The notes under the pieces are model-generated. The model was not told the DNA's origin. It saw nothing but the letters and a program-made list of their open reading frames with translations, and made no database searches. Below, piece after piece: positions 1 through 7,382 of a stretch of 32,592 bases of DNA; the stretch's first letter is position 1, and every line of letters starts with the position of its first letter. Both the position numbers and the translations under genes were made by a program. The stretch comes from Candidatus Binataceae bacterium (lineage in GTDB: Bacteria; Desulfobacterota; Binatia; Binatales; Binataceae), in NCBI GenBank assembly GCA_024281015.1, contig JAMXLL010000317.1:1-32592 (forward strand), in the 5' to 3' direction.

Positions 1-48
1 GTCATCCTGGGCGCCGCGGCGAAAGCAAGGCGAGAAAGGGATCTCGGA
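1..48 (-). repeat. degenerate intergenic palindromic element, copy 1
   Basis: Read on the minus strand this runs from GAGATCCC to GGATGAC with a GC-rich, partly self-complementary middle. The same ends with a variable middle occur at 3753-3801 and 23090-23136. It is a short noncoding dispersed element. The left end may be cut by the window edge. Confidence 0.4.
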
Positions 49-337
49 CAGCCGCCGAGCGTGGCGAGGGGGCCGGTACCGGTTCGTTTTCTTGTCCGCG
101 AAGCACCCCAGGTTGGCAGTTGCTGGAGACCGCGCTGGCAGCTGGGGGCCTTGCTGTCACCTCGCCGACACGCCAATTGTTTATTGCCGAATATGAAGCG
201 GACCAAGTTGCCCCCGCGCCAATTGGGTTTGTTCTGTAAATTTCTGACACGAGCCACCGACCTTACTCCGTTGTTATATCACTCATTGCAATTTGCGCTT
301 CGATCGGGTGCAGAGGGCATTTAAAACCATGTTGATT

Positions 338-472
338 GTTCTTTCATTGGATCGTAATCCCAGTGTCGTTTTTTGCCCCCGGGCACCGCCGTTGGGCTGG
401 CTCTCGAACCGAATGGGCTAAAGGGCATCTCAGTGGCACAGGCTTCTAGCCTGTGAATCCAAAAATCCTGGT
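338..472 (+). repeat. two-part repeat, R block, copy 1
   Basis: About 135 bp aligning with 1725-1856. Shared landmarks in order are GTTCTTTCAT, GGATCGTAA, CGTTTTTTGCC, CGTTGGGCTGGCTCTC, GAATGGGCTAAA and the palindrome GTGGCACAGGCT..AGCCTGTG. Mismatches and a one-base gap show that the copies have diverged. I see no convincing reading frame. In the second copy this block directly follows the L block; here it lies upstream of it. Positions 48-337 hold nothing else I can recognise. Confidence 0.7.
433..455 (+). repeat. 23-bp palindromic repeat, copy a
   Basis: GTGGCACAGGCTTCTAGCCTGTG. The core CACAGGCT/AGCCTGTG is an 8-bp inverted repeat with a 3-base centre. It lies inside the R block and has a near copy in opposite orientation at 545-567, giving a REP-like inverted pair about 90 bp apart. 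Confidence 0.7.
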
Positions 473-544
473 CCGGAGGGGTGTTGAGGGGTGGAAAAAC
501 GTGGGGGAGTCCGACAAACGTAATCGCGGCCTAAAAGGAAAACC

Positions 545-567
545 CACAGGCTGGAAGCCTCTGCCAC
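545..567 (-). repeat. 23-bp palindromic repeat, copy b (inverted)
   Basis: CACAGGCTGGAAGCCTCTGCCAC, the reverse complement of the family consensus with one mismatch in the right arm. It pairs with copy a at 433-455. The sequence between them shows no coding signal. Confidence 0.6.
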
Positions 568-591
568 TAGAGCATTTAAACCTGAAGAATA

Positions 592-771
592 TCTATGTTC
601 ACATCTCCGACCGACCAGCATCGGCATGTATGAGAATTTGCATCTGGGCTGTATATCGTGCCCGAGGCATTGACGATCAATACGGCTTCGTCCGCAGCAA
701 TCCAAGCTAGGCTAAGTCACAACCAACTGGAAACGGATGACACCGTCACCCGCCATGCTACCGGCGAGAGT
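592..771 (+). repeat. two-part repeat, L block, copy 1
   Basis: About 180 bp aligning with 1540-1724. Shared landmarks are GACCGAC, GCATCGGCA, GTATGAGAATT, ATATCGTGCCCGAGGC, CGGCTTCGTCCGCAGCAA, GGAAACGGATGACACCGTC and GCTACCGGCGA. The two L copies are direct repeats on either side of the response regulator. Short frames inside differ between the copies and are not credible genes. Confidence 0.7.
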
Positions 772-874
772 GCCTTTCAAGACTTGGCCGAAAAACTGTC
801 TCTAGTACAGCCTCGCGCAAATAACTGCAACCCAGTCGTCCAATAAGCAAGACTGATAAGATCTTCCTCCAAGG

Positions 875-1072
875 CTAATCTTCAAGCCTACCTGATGCTG
901 CGCGAATTCCTTTGACCTTTCTAAAGGCTGCCGCTAACCTAACGCGCTGAAGCAAGTCCCCATCAGTCCGCTGATGGTATTTGTCTGGCTCTTGAACAAT
1001 GCGCGCCGCCTTGGTCGGGTTCGGCTGGGCGAAACCCTGCAAAGCGTTATGAGTCGCGCGGACGGCCCTCAA
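875..1072 (-). CDS. possible small protein of unknown function, or gene remnant
   Basis: A 65-codon minus-strand frame with a TTG start preceded by GAGGG four bases away. Codon choice is mixed but plausible, and the product is basic and hydrophilic, with the stretch ARIVQEPDKYHQRTDGDLLQ. I do not recognise it. It ends in the otherwise empty region upstream of the response regulator and could be the tail of a decayed gene or a chance frame. No signal peptide or membrane segment is visible. Confidence 0.22.
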   Translation of the reverse strand: MRAVRATHNALQGFAQPNPTKAARIVQEPDKYHQRTDGDLLQRVRLAAAFRKVKGIRAASGRLED

Positions 1073-1124
1073 AGACCCTCAATTATTTCACTTTTGGTAG
1101 CAGCTTTTACGGTGGTGCTGAGCA

Positions 1125-1502
1125 ATGACGGTCGCCCTGCATAATCAAACGGGTTCGATCCTCGTGGTGGAAGACGATGTTCGCGCTCTCGACGCTTTGA
1201 CAGATTTGCTGGAAGCCAGCGGGTATACGGTCCAGAGGGCTCAAAATGGCCGGGAGGCGCTGGTCCAAGCCAGAGATCGACCACCGGCTATGATACTGCT
1301 CGATTTATCAATGCCGGTCATGGATGGTTGGGAATTCATGCGGCAGCAGCGGCTCGAACCTGAGATCGCCAATATTCCGGTGGTGGTCATCACGGCGCTG
1401 GTTTCCGCGATCCCGGCTGGCGCCAAGGCGCTCGTCACGAAGCCGATCAACGTTAACCGCCTTATGTCACTGGTCGAGAAATACTGCGCTTTACAGAGCT
1501 AG
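1125..1502 (+). CDS. single-domain response regulator (receiver only)
   Basis: A 125-residue protein made of one CheY-like receiver domain with no output domain. All phosphorylation-site residues are present: the acidic pair in VVEDD (Asp17-Asp18), phosphoacceptor Asp60 in LLDLSMP, switch Thr90 in VITA and Lys106 in TKP. The segment after Thr90 is shorter than usual, so helix 4 may be reduced. Such proteins are phosphorylated by a histidine kinase and act by protein contact, for example in phosphorelays or motility. No kinase lies nearby, so the partner is unknown. The ATG is preceded only by a weak GGTGGTG purine tract. The gene stands alone between direct copies of the L repeat block. Confidence 0.88.
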   Translation: MTVALHNQTGSILVVEDDVRALDALTDLLEASGYTVQRAQNGREALVQARDRPPAMILLDLSMPVMDGWEFMRQQRLEPEIANIPVVVITALVSAIPAGAKALVTKPINVNRLMSLVEKYCALQS

Positions 1503-1539
1503 TATCGTGTCCCGCAAATACGCTTTAAGGGTGGCAAGC

Positions 1540-1856
1540 TCTCTATGCCATCGTTCACAGCTACGACCGACGGAGCATCGGCACGTATGAGAATTCCGAT
1601 ATGGGCTTTATATCGTGCCCGAGGCGTTGCGCTCAAACGGCTTCGTCCGCAGCAATCCAGCTTAGGTCAAGTCAGAAACAGCCGGAAACGGATGACACCG
1701 TCACCCTCCGTGCTACCGGCGATCGTTCTTTCATGGATCGTAACTGCAGTGACGTTTTTTGCCTGGGCACCTCCGTTGGGCTGGCTCTCCAACGAATGGG
1801 CTAAACAGCATCTGAGTGGCACAGGCTCCTAGCCTGTGCATCCGAAAACTCCTTAA
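1540..1856 (+). repeat. two-part repeat, contiguous L+R copy
   Basis: L block (1540-1724) followed without a gap by R block (1725-1856). This is probably the complete unit of about 315 bp. The other copy has the same halves in swapped order, R at 338-472 and L at 592-771. The unit ends just before the ribosome-binding site of the next gene. It fills the 377-bp gap between the response regulator and the 217-residue protein. Confidence 0.7.
1816..1838 (+). repeat. 23-bp palindromic repeat, copy c
   Basis: GTGGCACAGGCTCCTAGCCTGTG, one base different from copy a. It lies inside the R half of the second repeat unit. With inverted copy d at 2821-2843 it brackets the 217-residue gene and the remnant after it. 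Confidence 0.7.
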
Positions 1857-1879
1857 TCTTCGCACGGGGAGTCGTCCTG

Positions 1880-2533
1880 GTGAGCATCGAGGCAATCAGA
1901 GATCGCTTGGCGCGCCTTGCCGAACTGGGTTCGGAGCTGATCGCGACCCGATATAAGTCTGACGTGTCACATCAGGAGTTTGTCGATGCGGGAGCGTTTC
2001 GCGAATGGCGAGTCGGATGTGTCGCCTTCCTGCGGGAAGCGCTGGGCGAAGACAGCCCCTATACGAAGGAGTTCGAGTTCAATTGCGACAGTCCCTACCT
2101 GTCAGCCGTCGCGCGCGGACAGGCTGTGCTACGCGCCACCCGCGAATATATAGATTTTGGCCCGGTGGCGCGTGTGGAAGAACTGGTCGCTGCGGAAATC
2201 TTTACTGATCTCCTAGGGATAGCCGAGCGACTGCTGCGCGCGCAGCGCCTATCGGCCGGAGTAGTTGTCGCCTGCTCGGTGCTCGAAGACGTGATGCGCC
2301 GTAGCGCCCGCCATCGCAGTATCCCAATCCGTGAGAATGTTGATGATCTATCGGCGCTCAACGCTAAGCTAAGCGCCGCAGGGGTTTACGGCCCAGCCCT
2401 GCAAAAGCGTATAGACGAATGGGCGGACCTGCGCAGCCGGGCCGAAGGCGGCGAGCTCTTGCCCGCTATGCGGCCCAGCGCTGATTCGCTGCTACGTGGG
2501 GTCCGGGAGTTTATGAACGATCATCTGTTCTAA
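1880..2533 (+). CDS. hypothetical protein with HEPN/DUF4145-like C-terminal half
   Basis: A 217-residue soluble, largely helical protein. The GTG start is supported by GGGGAG eight bases upstream. The N-terminal half (residues 1-95) has repeated acidic and aromatic helices and is not recognised. The C-terminal half has a helix with CSVLEDVMRR, a LNAKLSAAGVYG segment and a closing WADLRSRAEGGE. This resembles uncharacterised proteins ending in W-x-x-L-R-N-x-A-A-H-G, a HEPN-like pattern often seen in abortive-infection or defence contexts. The final His is Gly here, so ribonuclease activity of HEPN type is unlikely if the relation holds. There is no operon partner. Palindrome copies c and d bracket it in opposite orientation, compatible with past insertion. 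Confidence 0.7.
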   Translation: MSIEAIRDRLARLAELGSELIATRYKSDVSHQEFVDAGAFREWRVGCVAFLREALGEDSPYTKEFEFNCDSPYLSAVARGQAVLRATREYIDFGPVARVEELVAAEIFTDLLGIAERLLRAQRLSAGVVVACSVLEDVMRRSARHRSIPIRENVDDLSALNAKLSAAGVYGPALQKRIDEWADLRSRAEGGELLPAMRPSADSLLRGVREFMNDHLF

Positions 2534-2770
2534 GCCTCAGGCTCGGCGTTCGGACTGACCACCCTAAGCAGCATCAAACGCCTCCGCACATTCACAGCAT
2601 CGGGATCCTCAGGCACGAACACCTGAACCGACCTGGACTGGGGTGGTACTACCTTGACCTCACGGGTTAATGTCTTCACTTTCAACGAGAATGCCCCTTC
2701 CGGGGAGCGTCGCTTGACTCTCGCGTCATGGGCTCTTGCGGCGAGCTTTTTTTCCTTTTCGTTCGCAAGA
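2530..2770 (-). pseudogene. start-less minus-strand coding remnant
   Basis: From the TAG at 2532-2530 back to about 2770 the minus strand is open for about 75 codons, with convincing codon use. The product has a basic KEKKLAARAHDARVKRR stretch, then EGAFSLKVKTLTREVKVV and SVQVFVPEDPDAVNVRRR. No ATG or GTG lies near the upstream end, and a stop lies just beyond it. I read it as the C-terminal end of a gene that lost its front, possibly DNA-binding because it is so basic. It overlaps the stop codon of the 217-residue gene by a few bases. A chance frame is the alternative. Confidence 0.3.
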
Positions 2771-2820
2771 TTGGTTCAACGACAAAGTATTGACCTGGCA
2801 ATTCTTCGAGGCATGGAGAC

Positions 2821-2843
2821 CACAGGCTGGAAGCCTGTGCCAC
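2821..2843 (-). repeat. 23-bp palindromic repeat, copy d (inverted)
   Basis: CACAGGCTGGAAGCCTGTGCCAC, the intact reverse-orientation form. A fifth, half copy (GCCTGTGCCACT) is at 3843-3854. Four full copies plus one half within 3.4 kb, and none seen in the remaining 28 kb, is a strong local concentration. Confidence 0.7.
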
Positions 2844-2924
2844 TCAGGAACCTGGCGCTGGTAGTCTTCACTCGAAGTTCGGTGCTACAAACATCTCGTT
2901 CAGTCGTTCTTTTTGGGTGGTCCT

Positions 2925-3606
2925 ATGCGGTGCTCGAACTACGGGAGTGAAACCGCTCCGATTCTGTGTTTTGCGAACAATGCGGGCGCAGACTTGACAC
3001 CTTTGTCCAGCATGTAAAGCACCAGTTAGTGTCGGTGCACGGTTCTGCAGAAAATGCGGAACCAGCATTAGCGCCACCTCGATGGGCTCGGAGGCGATTG
3101 CCGGCCCGGCACGATCTAATGTCAGTATTCGCATATCGGCCGACGACACTGCGGCGCAAGTCGCAGACGGCGAACGCAAGACGGTGACTGCGCTGTTCGC
3201 TGACATCAAGGGTTCGATGGAGCTGATGGAGGACCTCGACCCCAAGGAGGCGCGCAAGATTGTCGATCCCGCGCTCAAACTGATGATGGACGCGGTGCGC
3301 CGCTACGATGGCTATATCGTGCAGTCCACCGGCGACGGCATTTTCGCATTGTTCGGCGCGCCTGTCGCCCATGAAGACCATCCGCAGCGAGCCCTGTACG
3401 CCGCGCTCAGAATGCAGGACGAGATGCGGCGCTATTCCACCAGGCTGCGCGCGGCGGGCAATCCGCCGATAGAAGCGCGCGCGGGGATAAACACCGGCGA
3501 AGTCGTGGTGCGTACCCTCAAGACCGGCGGGCACACCGAGTACACGCCGATCGGTACCGCCGACCTCAAAGAAGCCAGGGCGCTGCTCGGGGAGCTGTCG
3601 GGCTGA
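2925..3606 (+). pseudogene. decayed zinc-ribbon class III adenylate/guanylate cyclase (ATPase/TPR type)
   Basis: From ATG 2925 a double zinc ribbon can be read only by changing frame twice: MRCSNYGSETAP, then FCEQCGRRLDT, then CPACKAPVSVGARFCRKCGT, which is in frame with the rest. The first knuckle has also lost a Cys (Tyr instead). A class III cyclase domain follows with both metal-binding Asp regions, FADIKGSMELMEDLD and QSTGDGIFALFGAP, and ARAGINTGEVVVR. It stops at TEYTPIG (3541-3555), just before the segment carrying the transition-state Asn and Arg, and joins directly to TADLKEARALLGELSG and a stop. That tail matches the extreme C-terminus of the usual long cyclase-ATPase-TPR proteins. 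The visible lesions are two one-base losses and one large in-frame internal deletion. An intact frame runs from 3082 to 3606, so a short protein could still be made, but it should be catalytically dead. Confidence 0.75.
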
Positions 3607-3752
3607 ATTGAGGTTTACCAGCGACAGTTTTAGCCTGTGTTCTGAACCACTATCGAGGCCAGCCTTCAATGAGCAACATCCGCGGAAAACGCAGCCAACT
3701 AAGATTCGATCATGGATTTGTCTGAAGTGGGACAGGCGACTTTCTGATCCGT

Positions 3753-3801
3753 GAGATCCCTCGACTTCGCTCGCAAACGATGCGAGCGCCGCTCGGATGA
3801 C
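3753..3801 (+). repeat. degenerate intergenic palindromic element, copy 2
   Basis: Begins GAGATCCCTCGACTTCGCTC and ends GGATGAC, matching copy 1 reversed and the copy at 23090. It contains a perfect hairpin, GCTCGCA (3769-3775), loop AACGA, TGCGAGC (3781-3787). There is no T-run after the hairpin, so it is not a standard terminator. The rest of the gap 3607-3880 shows no gene. Confidence 0.5.
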
Positions 3802-3883
3802 AGTCGGGAGGGTTGCAAGAACAACATTCGATCATCTCGAAGGCCTGTGCCACTTCCCGAAATGCCCGAAATCCAATTGATGG

Positions 3884-3990
3884 AAAATGCACCGTTCGAA
3901 ATGCGGCAACGATAATCCAGAGGGGCGCAAGTTCTGTACGAATTCGGGACATCCCTGGTCGCCACCTGCCCGGAATGCCGCCCGGGATTT
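3884..3990 (+). pseudogene. second zinc-ribbon remnant
   Basis: Three short frames together read as another double zinc ribbon: KCTVR, then CGNDNPEGRKFCTNSG from 3902, then LVATCPECRPG from 3955. The usual family N-terminus is of the form KC..CG.DNP.G.KFC..CG..L...CP.C. At least one frameshift, between 3949 and 3955, and a Cys-to-Ser change in the second CxxC break it. Nothing recognisable of a cyclase or ATPase follows before the next gene. It probably derives from the same broad family as the pseudogene at 2925-3606, giving two dead members in tandem. Confidence 0.5.
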
Positions 3991-4098
3991 CTCTCGTGCG
4001 ATCCGCCACAATTTGCGTCTACGCGTGATGTAGACTCCAATGACATCTGCGCCAAGCTCCCTTGACCTACGAAGGTCATCAAGATGGAAGGAAATCAG

Positions 4099-5283
4099 AT
4101 GAGTCTGCCGCTTGATGGTTATCGTGTAATAGAACTCGCCCAAATTTATGCAGGACCGTACTGCGGCCTTCAGCTTGCGCATTTCGGCGCCGAGGTCATC
4201 AAGATCGAACCTCCCGGTAGCGGCGAACTTTTGCGCAAACGCCCGCCCGCCAAGCACGGAACCAACTACGGCTTCCTCATGCTCAATACCGGCAAAAAGT
4301 CCGTCTCGCTTAACCTCAAGGATGAGCGGGGCCGCGACATTCTCTTCCGCATGCTGGCCGACGCAGATGTGCTGCTCGAAAATTACGCGCCCGGCGCGCT
4401 CGAACGCCTCGGACTGGGTTACCAGGACCTTGCCCCGCGATTTCCGCGTCTGGTCTACGCCTCAAGCAAGGGTTATGGCCCCGACAGCCGCTTCGCCCAA
4501 CTCGGCGCCCTGGATTTCACCATTCAGGCGGCATCCGGCATCATCAGCATGACCGGTTACGGCGACCGCCCGGGCGTCCGAGTTACCGCCGCCCTCATCG
4601 ACACCAGCACCGGGATGCACCTGGCGGCAGGCATCCTGGCCGCGCTCCTCGAACGAGGGCGCACCGGCCGGGGGCGCAAGGTCGAAGTTGCGATGCTCGA
4701 TATCTGTATGCCCGCCATCAACGGCGCTCTCGGCGTCGTCCAGGACGGATTCAAGGTGCGCCGACTCGGCAACCGCCATCCCACCACCTGCCCGTGCAAC
4801 ACCTATCCATGCGCCGACGGCGAAATCTGGATTTACTGTCTGACCGAGGCTAACTGGCATCAACTCGCCCGGTTGATGGGGCGGGACGATCTCGTTGGGC
4901 ATCCCGACTACCAGGACCATCGGCGCCGCTTCAAGTTGGTTGACGAAATCGACGCGATGGTTGCTCAATGGTCCGCGAGGCAAAAGCGGGACGCCCTGGT
5001 TGCGCTGCTGCTCGCCCACAACATTCCATGTGCGCCGGTAAGAGAAATCGACGAAGTCGCCGCTGACCCCGAACTCCCTGCGCGCAACCTCGTCCGCGAC
5101 GGCAATATCGCCGACCACGACGATATCAAGGTCCTCGGCTCTGCGATCAAAATGTCGGGGTTCAACGGCGACGAAATTCCACCGCATGTCCCGGAACTTG
5201 GCGAACACACGGCCGAGGTACTGCAGCGCCTCGGTATCTCCGCCGATCAGCTCGAAATATTGCGCCGCGATGCAGTCATCTGA
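4099..5283 (+). CDS. family III CoA-transferase (CaiB/BaiF type)
   Basis: A cytosolic enzyme of about 394 residues that moves coenzyme A between carboxylic acids. The N-terminal Rossmann part has YRVIELAQIYAGPYC, FGAEVIKIEPP and the family signature VLLENYAPGALERLGLGY. The likely catalytic Asp is Asp168 in TAALIDTSTG, followed by GILAALLERGRTGRGRKVEV. The C-terminal part has the family's usual EIDEVAADPELPARNLV and PELGEHTAEVL. An ATG also occurs at 4084, but AAGG (4088-4091) seven bases before 4099 favours the second start. The acyl substrate cannot be read from sequence. No dehydrogenase or ligase is adjacent, so a catabolic role is inference. The same upstream string GGAAATCAGATG precedes the third CoA-transferase at 29762. 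Confidence 0.93.
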   Translation: MSLPLDGYRVIELAQIYAGPYCGLQLAHFGAEVIKIEPPGSGELLRKRPPAKHGTNYGFLMLNTGKKSVSLNLKDERGRDILFRMLADADVLLENYAPGALERLGLGYQDLAPRFPRLVYASSKGYGPDSRFAQLGALDFTIQAASGIISMTGYGDRPGVRVTAALIDTSTGMHLAAGILAALLERGRTGRGRKVEVAMLDICMPAINGALGVVQDGFKVRRLGNRHPTTCPCNTYPCADGEIWIYCLTEANWHQLARLMGRDDLVGHPDYQDHRRRFKLVDEIDAMVAQWSARQKRDALVALLLAHNIPCAPVREIDEVAADPELPARNLVRDGNIADHDDIKVLGSAIKMSGFNGDEIPPHVPELGEHTAEVLQRLGISADQLEILRRDAVI

Positions 5284-5460
5284 AGCGTTCTGATTAGTCG
5301 GCGGCAGAAAGCGACCCGAACTACTGGCGCCAGTTGTGGGGCCGGTCCTGCTGGCGCCATCTCCTCGCAAATTCAGCTGGTACATTCAGCGCCGTCGGAA
5401 CCTTGCTCACAATGCGCAGTCGCGCTAAGTGACTAGGAAATTCGCCAGCAGGTCACAGCT

Positions 5461-5810
5461 ATGCGACTCTTTCGATTGTTTACTGGCAACGATCAGCAAT
5501 CCCATCTCGAAGAACTGAAAATGGCATTCACAGCGGGGCAAATCGCTGAACAAACAGCGATGCAGCCGGCGGCCGGCGTGATATTCACCCGGATGGCGCC
5601 GGGAACTTTCGTCGATTGGCATAACGCGCCGCGGCGCCAGTACGTGATTACGCTGGTTGGGGGAGTTGAGATTGGTCTGGGCGATGGCTCAGTGCATCGT
5701 TTCGGGCCGGGCGAAGGCATCCTGGCGGAAGACCTGACAGGAAAAGGCCATACAACGAAGGAATTGGCGACGGACCGCGGGTGATGATGATCGTCCCGCT
5801 GAAGGAATGA
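5461..5810 (+). pseudogene. small cupin-domain protein, frameshifted near its C-terminus
   Basis: The open frame 5461-5784 gives 107 residues of a single-domain cupin: MRLFRLFTGNDQQSHLEE, then DWHNAPRRQYVITLVGGVEI and GDGSVHRFGPGEGILAEDL, the two cupin motifs. It then reads KGHTTKELATDRG and stops. Shifting by one base near 5765 restores a typical final strand, GDGPRVMMIVPLKE, ending at 5810. One base seems to be missing in the TTGGCG run, so this is either a recent frameshift or a sequencing or assembly error. Only His in DWH and few other metal ligands are present, so metal binding is uncertain. These proteins often accompany catabolic genes; this one lies between two CoA-transferases. Confidence 0.7.
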
Positions 5811-5979
5811 CCAGCACTCCCCAACGCCCCAGAGCCACGGAGCCGCGATGCAAGCTCGTGCCCCGACTTTCTGTGCGGGCAAAATGGTCATTCATGGCCG
5901 CGAATCGGTCGGTGCAACCGCACACTTCATGTGAACGAAAGGGCCCCCGAATACATTCATAATTGATGAGCATAGGTCA

Positions 5980-7176
5980 GTGCCCAAGAGCCAGAGGTAT
6001 TCGCTTCGGGTGGAAACCAACAATTCGTCGCCATTCGGTACACTCAGGATAATTGAGTGTGGCCAGGGAATCTCGGCCGCATTTGCCGGCAAGATGTTGG
6101 CCGACCTCGGTGCTGATTTGATCAAAGTAGAACCGCCGCAAGGTGATGTGACGCGGCGGCGCGGTCCGTTTCCCGAAGACAAGCCGGACCTGGAAAGAAG
6201 CGGTCTTTTTACTTATCTAAACGTAAATAAACGAGGCGTAGTGGCCGACTTGACCGCGCCCAAAGGCCGCAAATTGTTTTCTCATTTGCTGGAAGGGGCG
6301 GATATTTTAATACACAATGTCCCCCGGTCCCGGCGCGAGGGCCAAGGCCTCGCGAGTGAAGCATTGAGGGCACGGTATCCGCGCCTGGTCATCGCGGCAA
6401 TCTCGATCTTCGGCGAATCCGGACCGTACGCAGATTACCTCGGCTATGAATTGACCGCCGCAAATGCCAGCGGATGGGCTTTCGTAAGCCCTGGCGCCTC
6501 ACCCTACGAGGATTTGCCGCCACTTCGATGCTTCGGAGATCAGTGCGACCTCCAGGCCGGAGTCCATACCGCGATGGTGTGCCTGGCGGCTTATCTGCAT
6601 CAACGCAAGTCCGGCAAGGGCCAGAGCATTGATATATCCGAGCGGGAAGTTGTCACCGGCCTGATCGAGAACAACCTCGTCCATTATACTTACGCGGAGC
6701 GGGTGGCCTCGCGTCTCGGTAATCGGGTGATCGGACCATGGTTCATCGCCGATTGTAGCGACGGGCAGATCTTCGTCATCGCGGTTGAAGAGGACCAGTG
6801 GCAACGCCTGGTGCAACTCATGGGCAATCCGGAATGGGCCGGCGAAGAGTTGTTCAGGGATAGATTATCGCGGGCGCAAAACAATGATGCTCTGAAGGCG
6901 CTGATGTCCGATTGGATCGCGGGGTGGAAGGTGCAGGATCTTTATCGCGCGGCCCAGGAGCATCGAATCCCTTTCGCGCCAATCAATACCATGCAGAGCT
7001 TGTACGAAAGCGCCCATTTGCGCGAGCGCGGGTTTTTCGTCCAATTGGACCAACCTGGCTTGGGCCGGCTGAGACTACCCGGTATGCCCTCGCGCTACGG
7101 CAATTCGAACTGGGCGATCCGCCGTCCGGCGCCACGGCTCGGTGAGCATAACCTGCAGGTGTTCGGCTCGCCCTAA
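5980..7176 (+). CDS. family III CoA-transferase, divergent (CaiB/BaiF type)
   Basis: A 398-residue protein from a GTG start; another in-frame GTG at 6010 is possible, and neither has a strong ribosome-binding site. Family features are RIIECGQGISAAFAGKMLADL, LGADLIKVEPPQGD, the stretch ILIHNVPRSRRE where ENY/ENFRPG is usual, IFGESGPYADY, and Asp190 in GDQCDLQAG as the probable catalytic residue. These are followed by LAAYLHQRKSGKGQSIDIS and the C-terminal APRLGEHNLQVF. The changed central motif and longer N-terminus set it apart from the neighbour at 4099, so it probably uses another acyl pair. It follows the frameshifted cupin by 169 bp. A GC-rich hairpin at 7181-7211, without a T-run, lies after the stop. 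Confidence 0.9.
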   Translation: MPKSQRYSLRVETNNSSPFGTLRIIECGQGISAAFAGKMLADLGADLIKVEPPQGDVTRRRGPFPEDKPDLERSGLFTYLNVNKRGVVADLTAPKGRKLFSHLLEGADILIHNVPRSRREGQGLASEALRARYPRLVIAAISIFGESGPYADYLGYELTAANASGWAFVSPGASPYEDLPPLRCFGDQCDLQAGVHTAMVCLAAYLHQRKSGKGQSIDISEREVVTGLIENNLVHYTYAERVASRLGNRVIGPWFIADCSDGQIFVIAVEEDQWQRLVQLMGNPEWAGEELFRDRLSRAQNNDALKALMSDWIAGWKVQDLYRAAQEHRIPFAPINTMQSLYESAHLRERGFFVQLDQPGLGRLRLPGMPSRYGNSNWAIRRPAPRLGEHNLQVFGSP

Positions 7177-7382
7177 TTACGGTTGGGCGGCTGTTTGCCG
7201 TCCCGGCAACCTGACCCACGGTCGGGCGCGACGCTAAAGCGCGAGATAGGTTCAGTCAGGCCAGGCCCGCCCACGCCGAACTGCGGCTCCTGCCTTGAAC
7301 AACCCACGTTGCCTCAGTACTGCCTTTGCGCTTAGCTCTTCGGAATGGGTGGTTTATCGGTGATTGGAGAAGCCGCGAGCTG

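Noticed and set aside
1545-1832. 95-codon plus-strand frame with a hydrophobic second half
   Set aside because: It lies entirely in the L+R repeat. The frame is not preserved in the other copy, so it reads as translated noncoding repeat.
2654-2950. 98-codon plus-strand frame
   Set aside because: It crosses the palindrome and is the complement of the better-looking minus-strand remnant; no domain or ribosome-binding site.
3699-4257. Several overlapping minus-strand frames before the first CoA-transferase
   Set aside because: They overlap the zinc-ribbon remnant and the CoA-transferase start, have shadow-like composition and lack motifs.
5325-5358. Two CTGGCGCC motifs after the first CoA-transferase, considered as a terminator or operator
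   Set aside because: They are short self-complementary octamers with no T-run; GC-rich chance is likely.
4462-5385. 307-codon minus-strand frame
   Set aside because: Antisense shadow of a clear CoA-transferase; no family features of its own.
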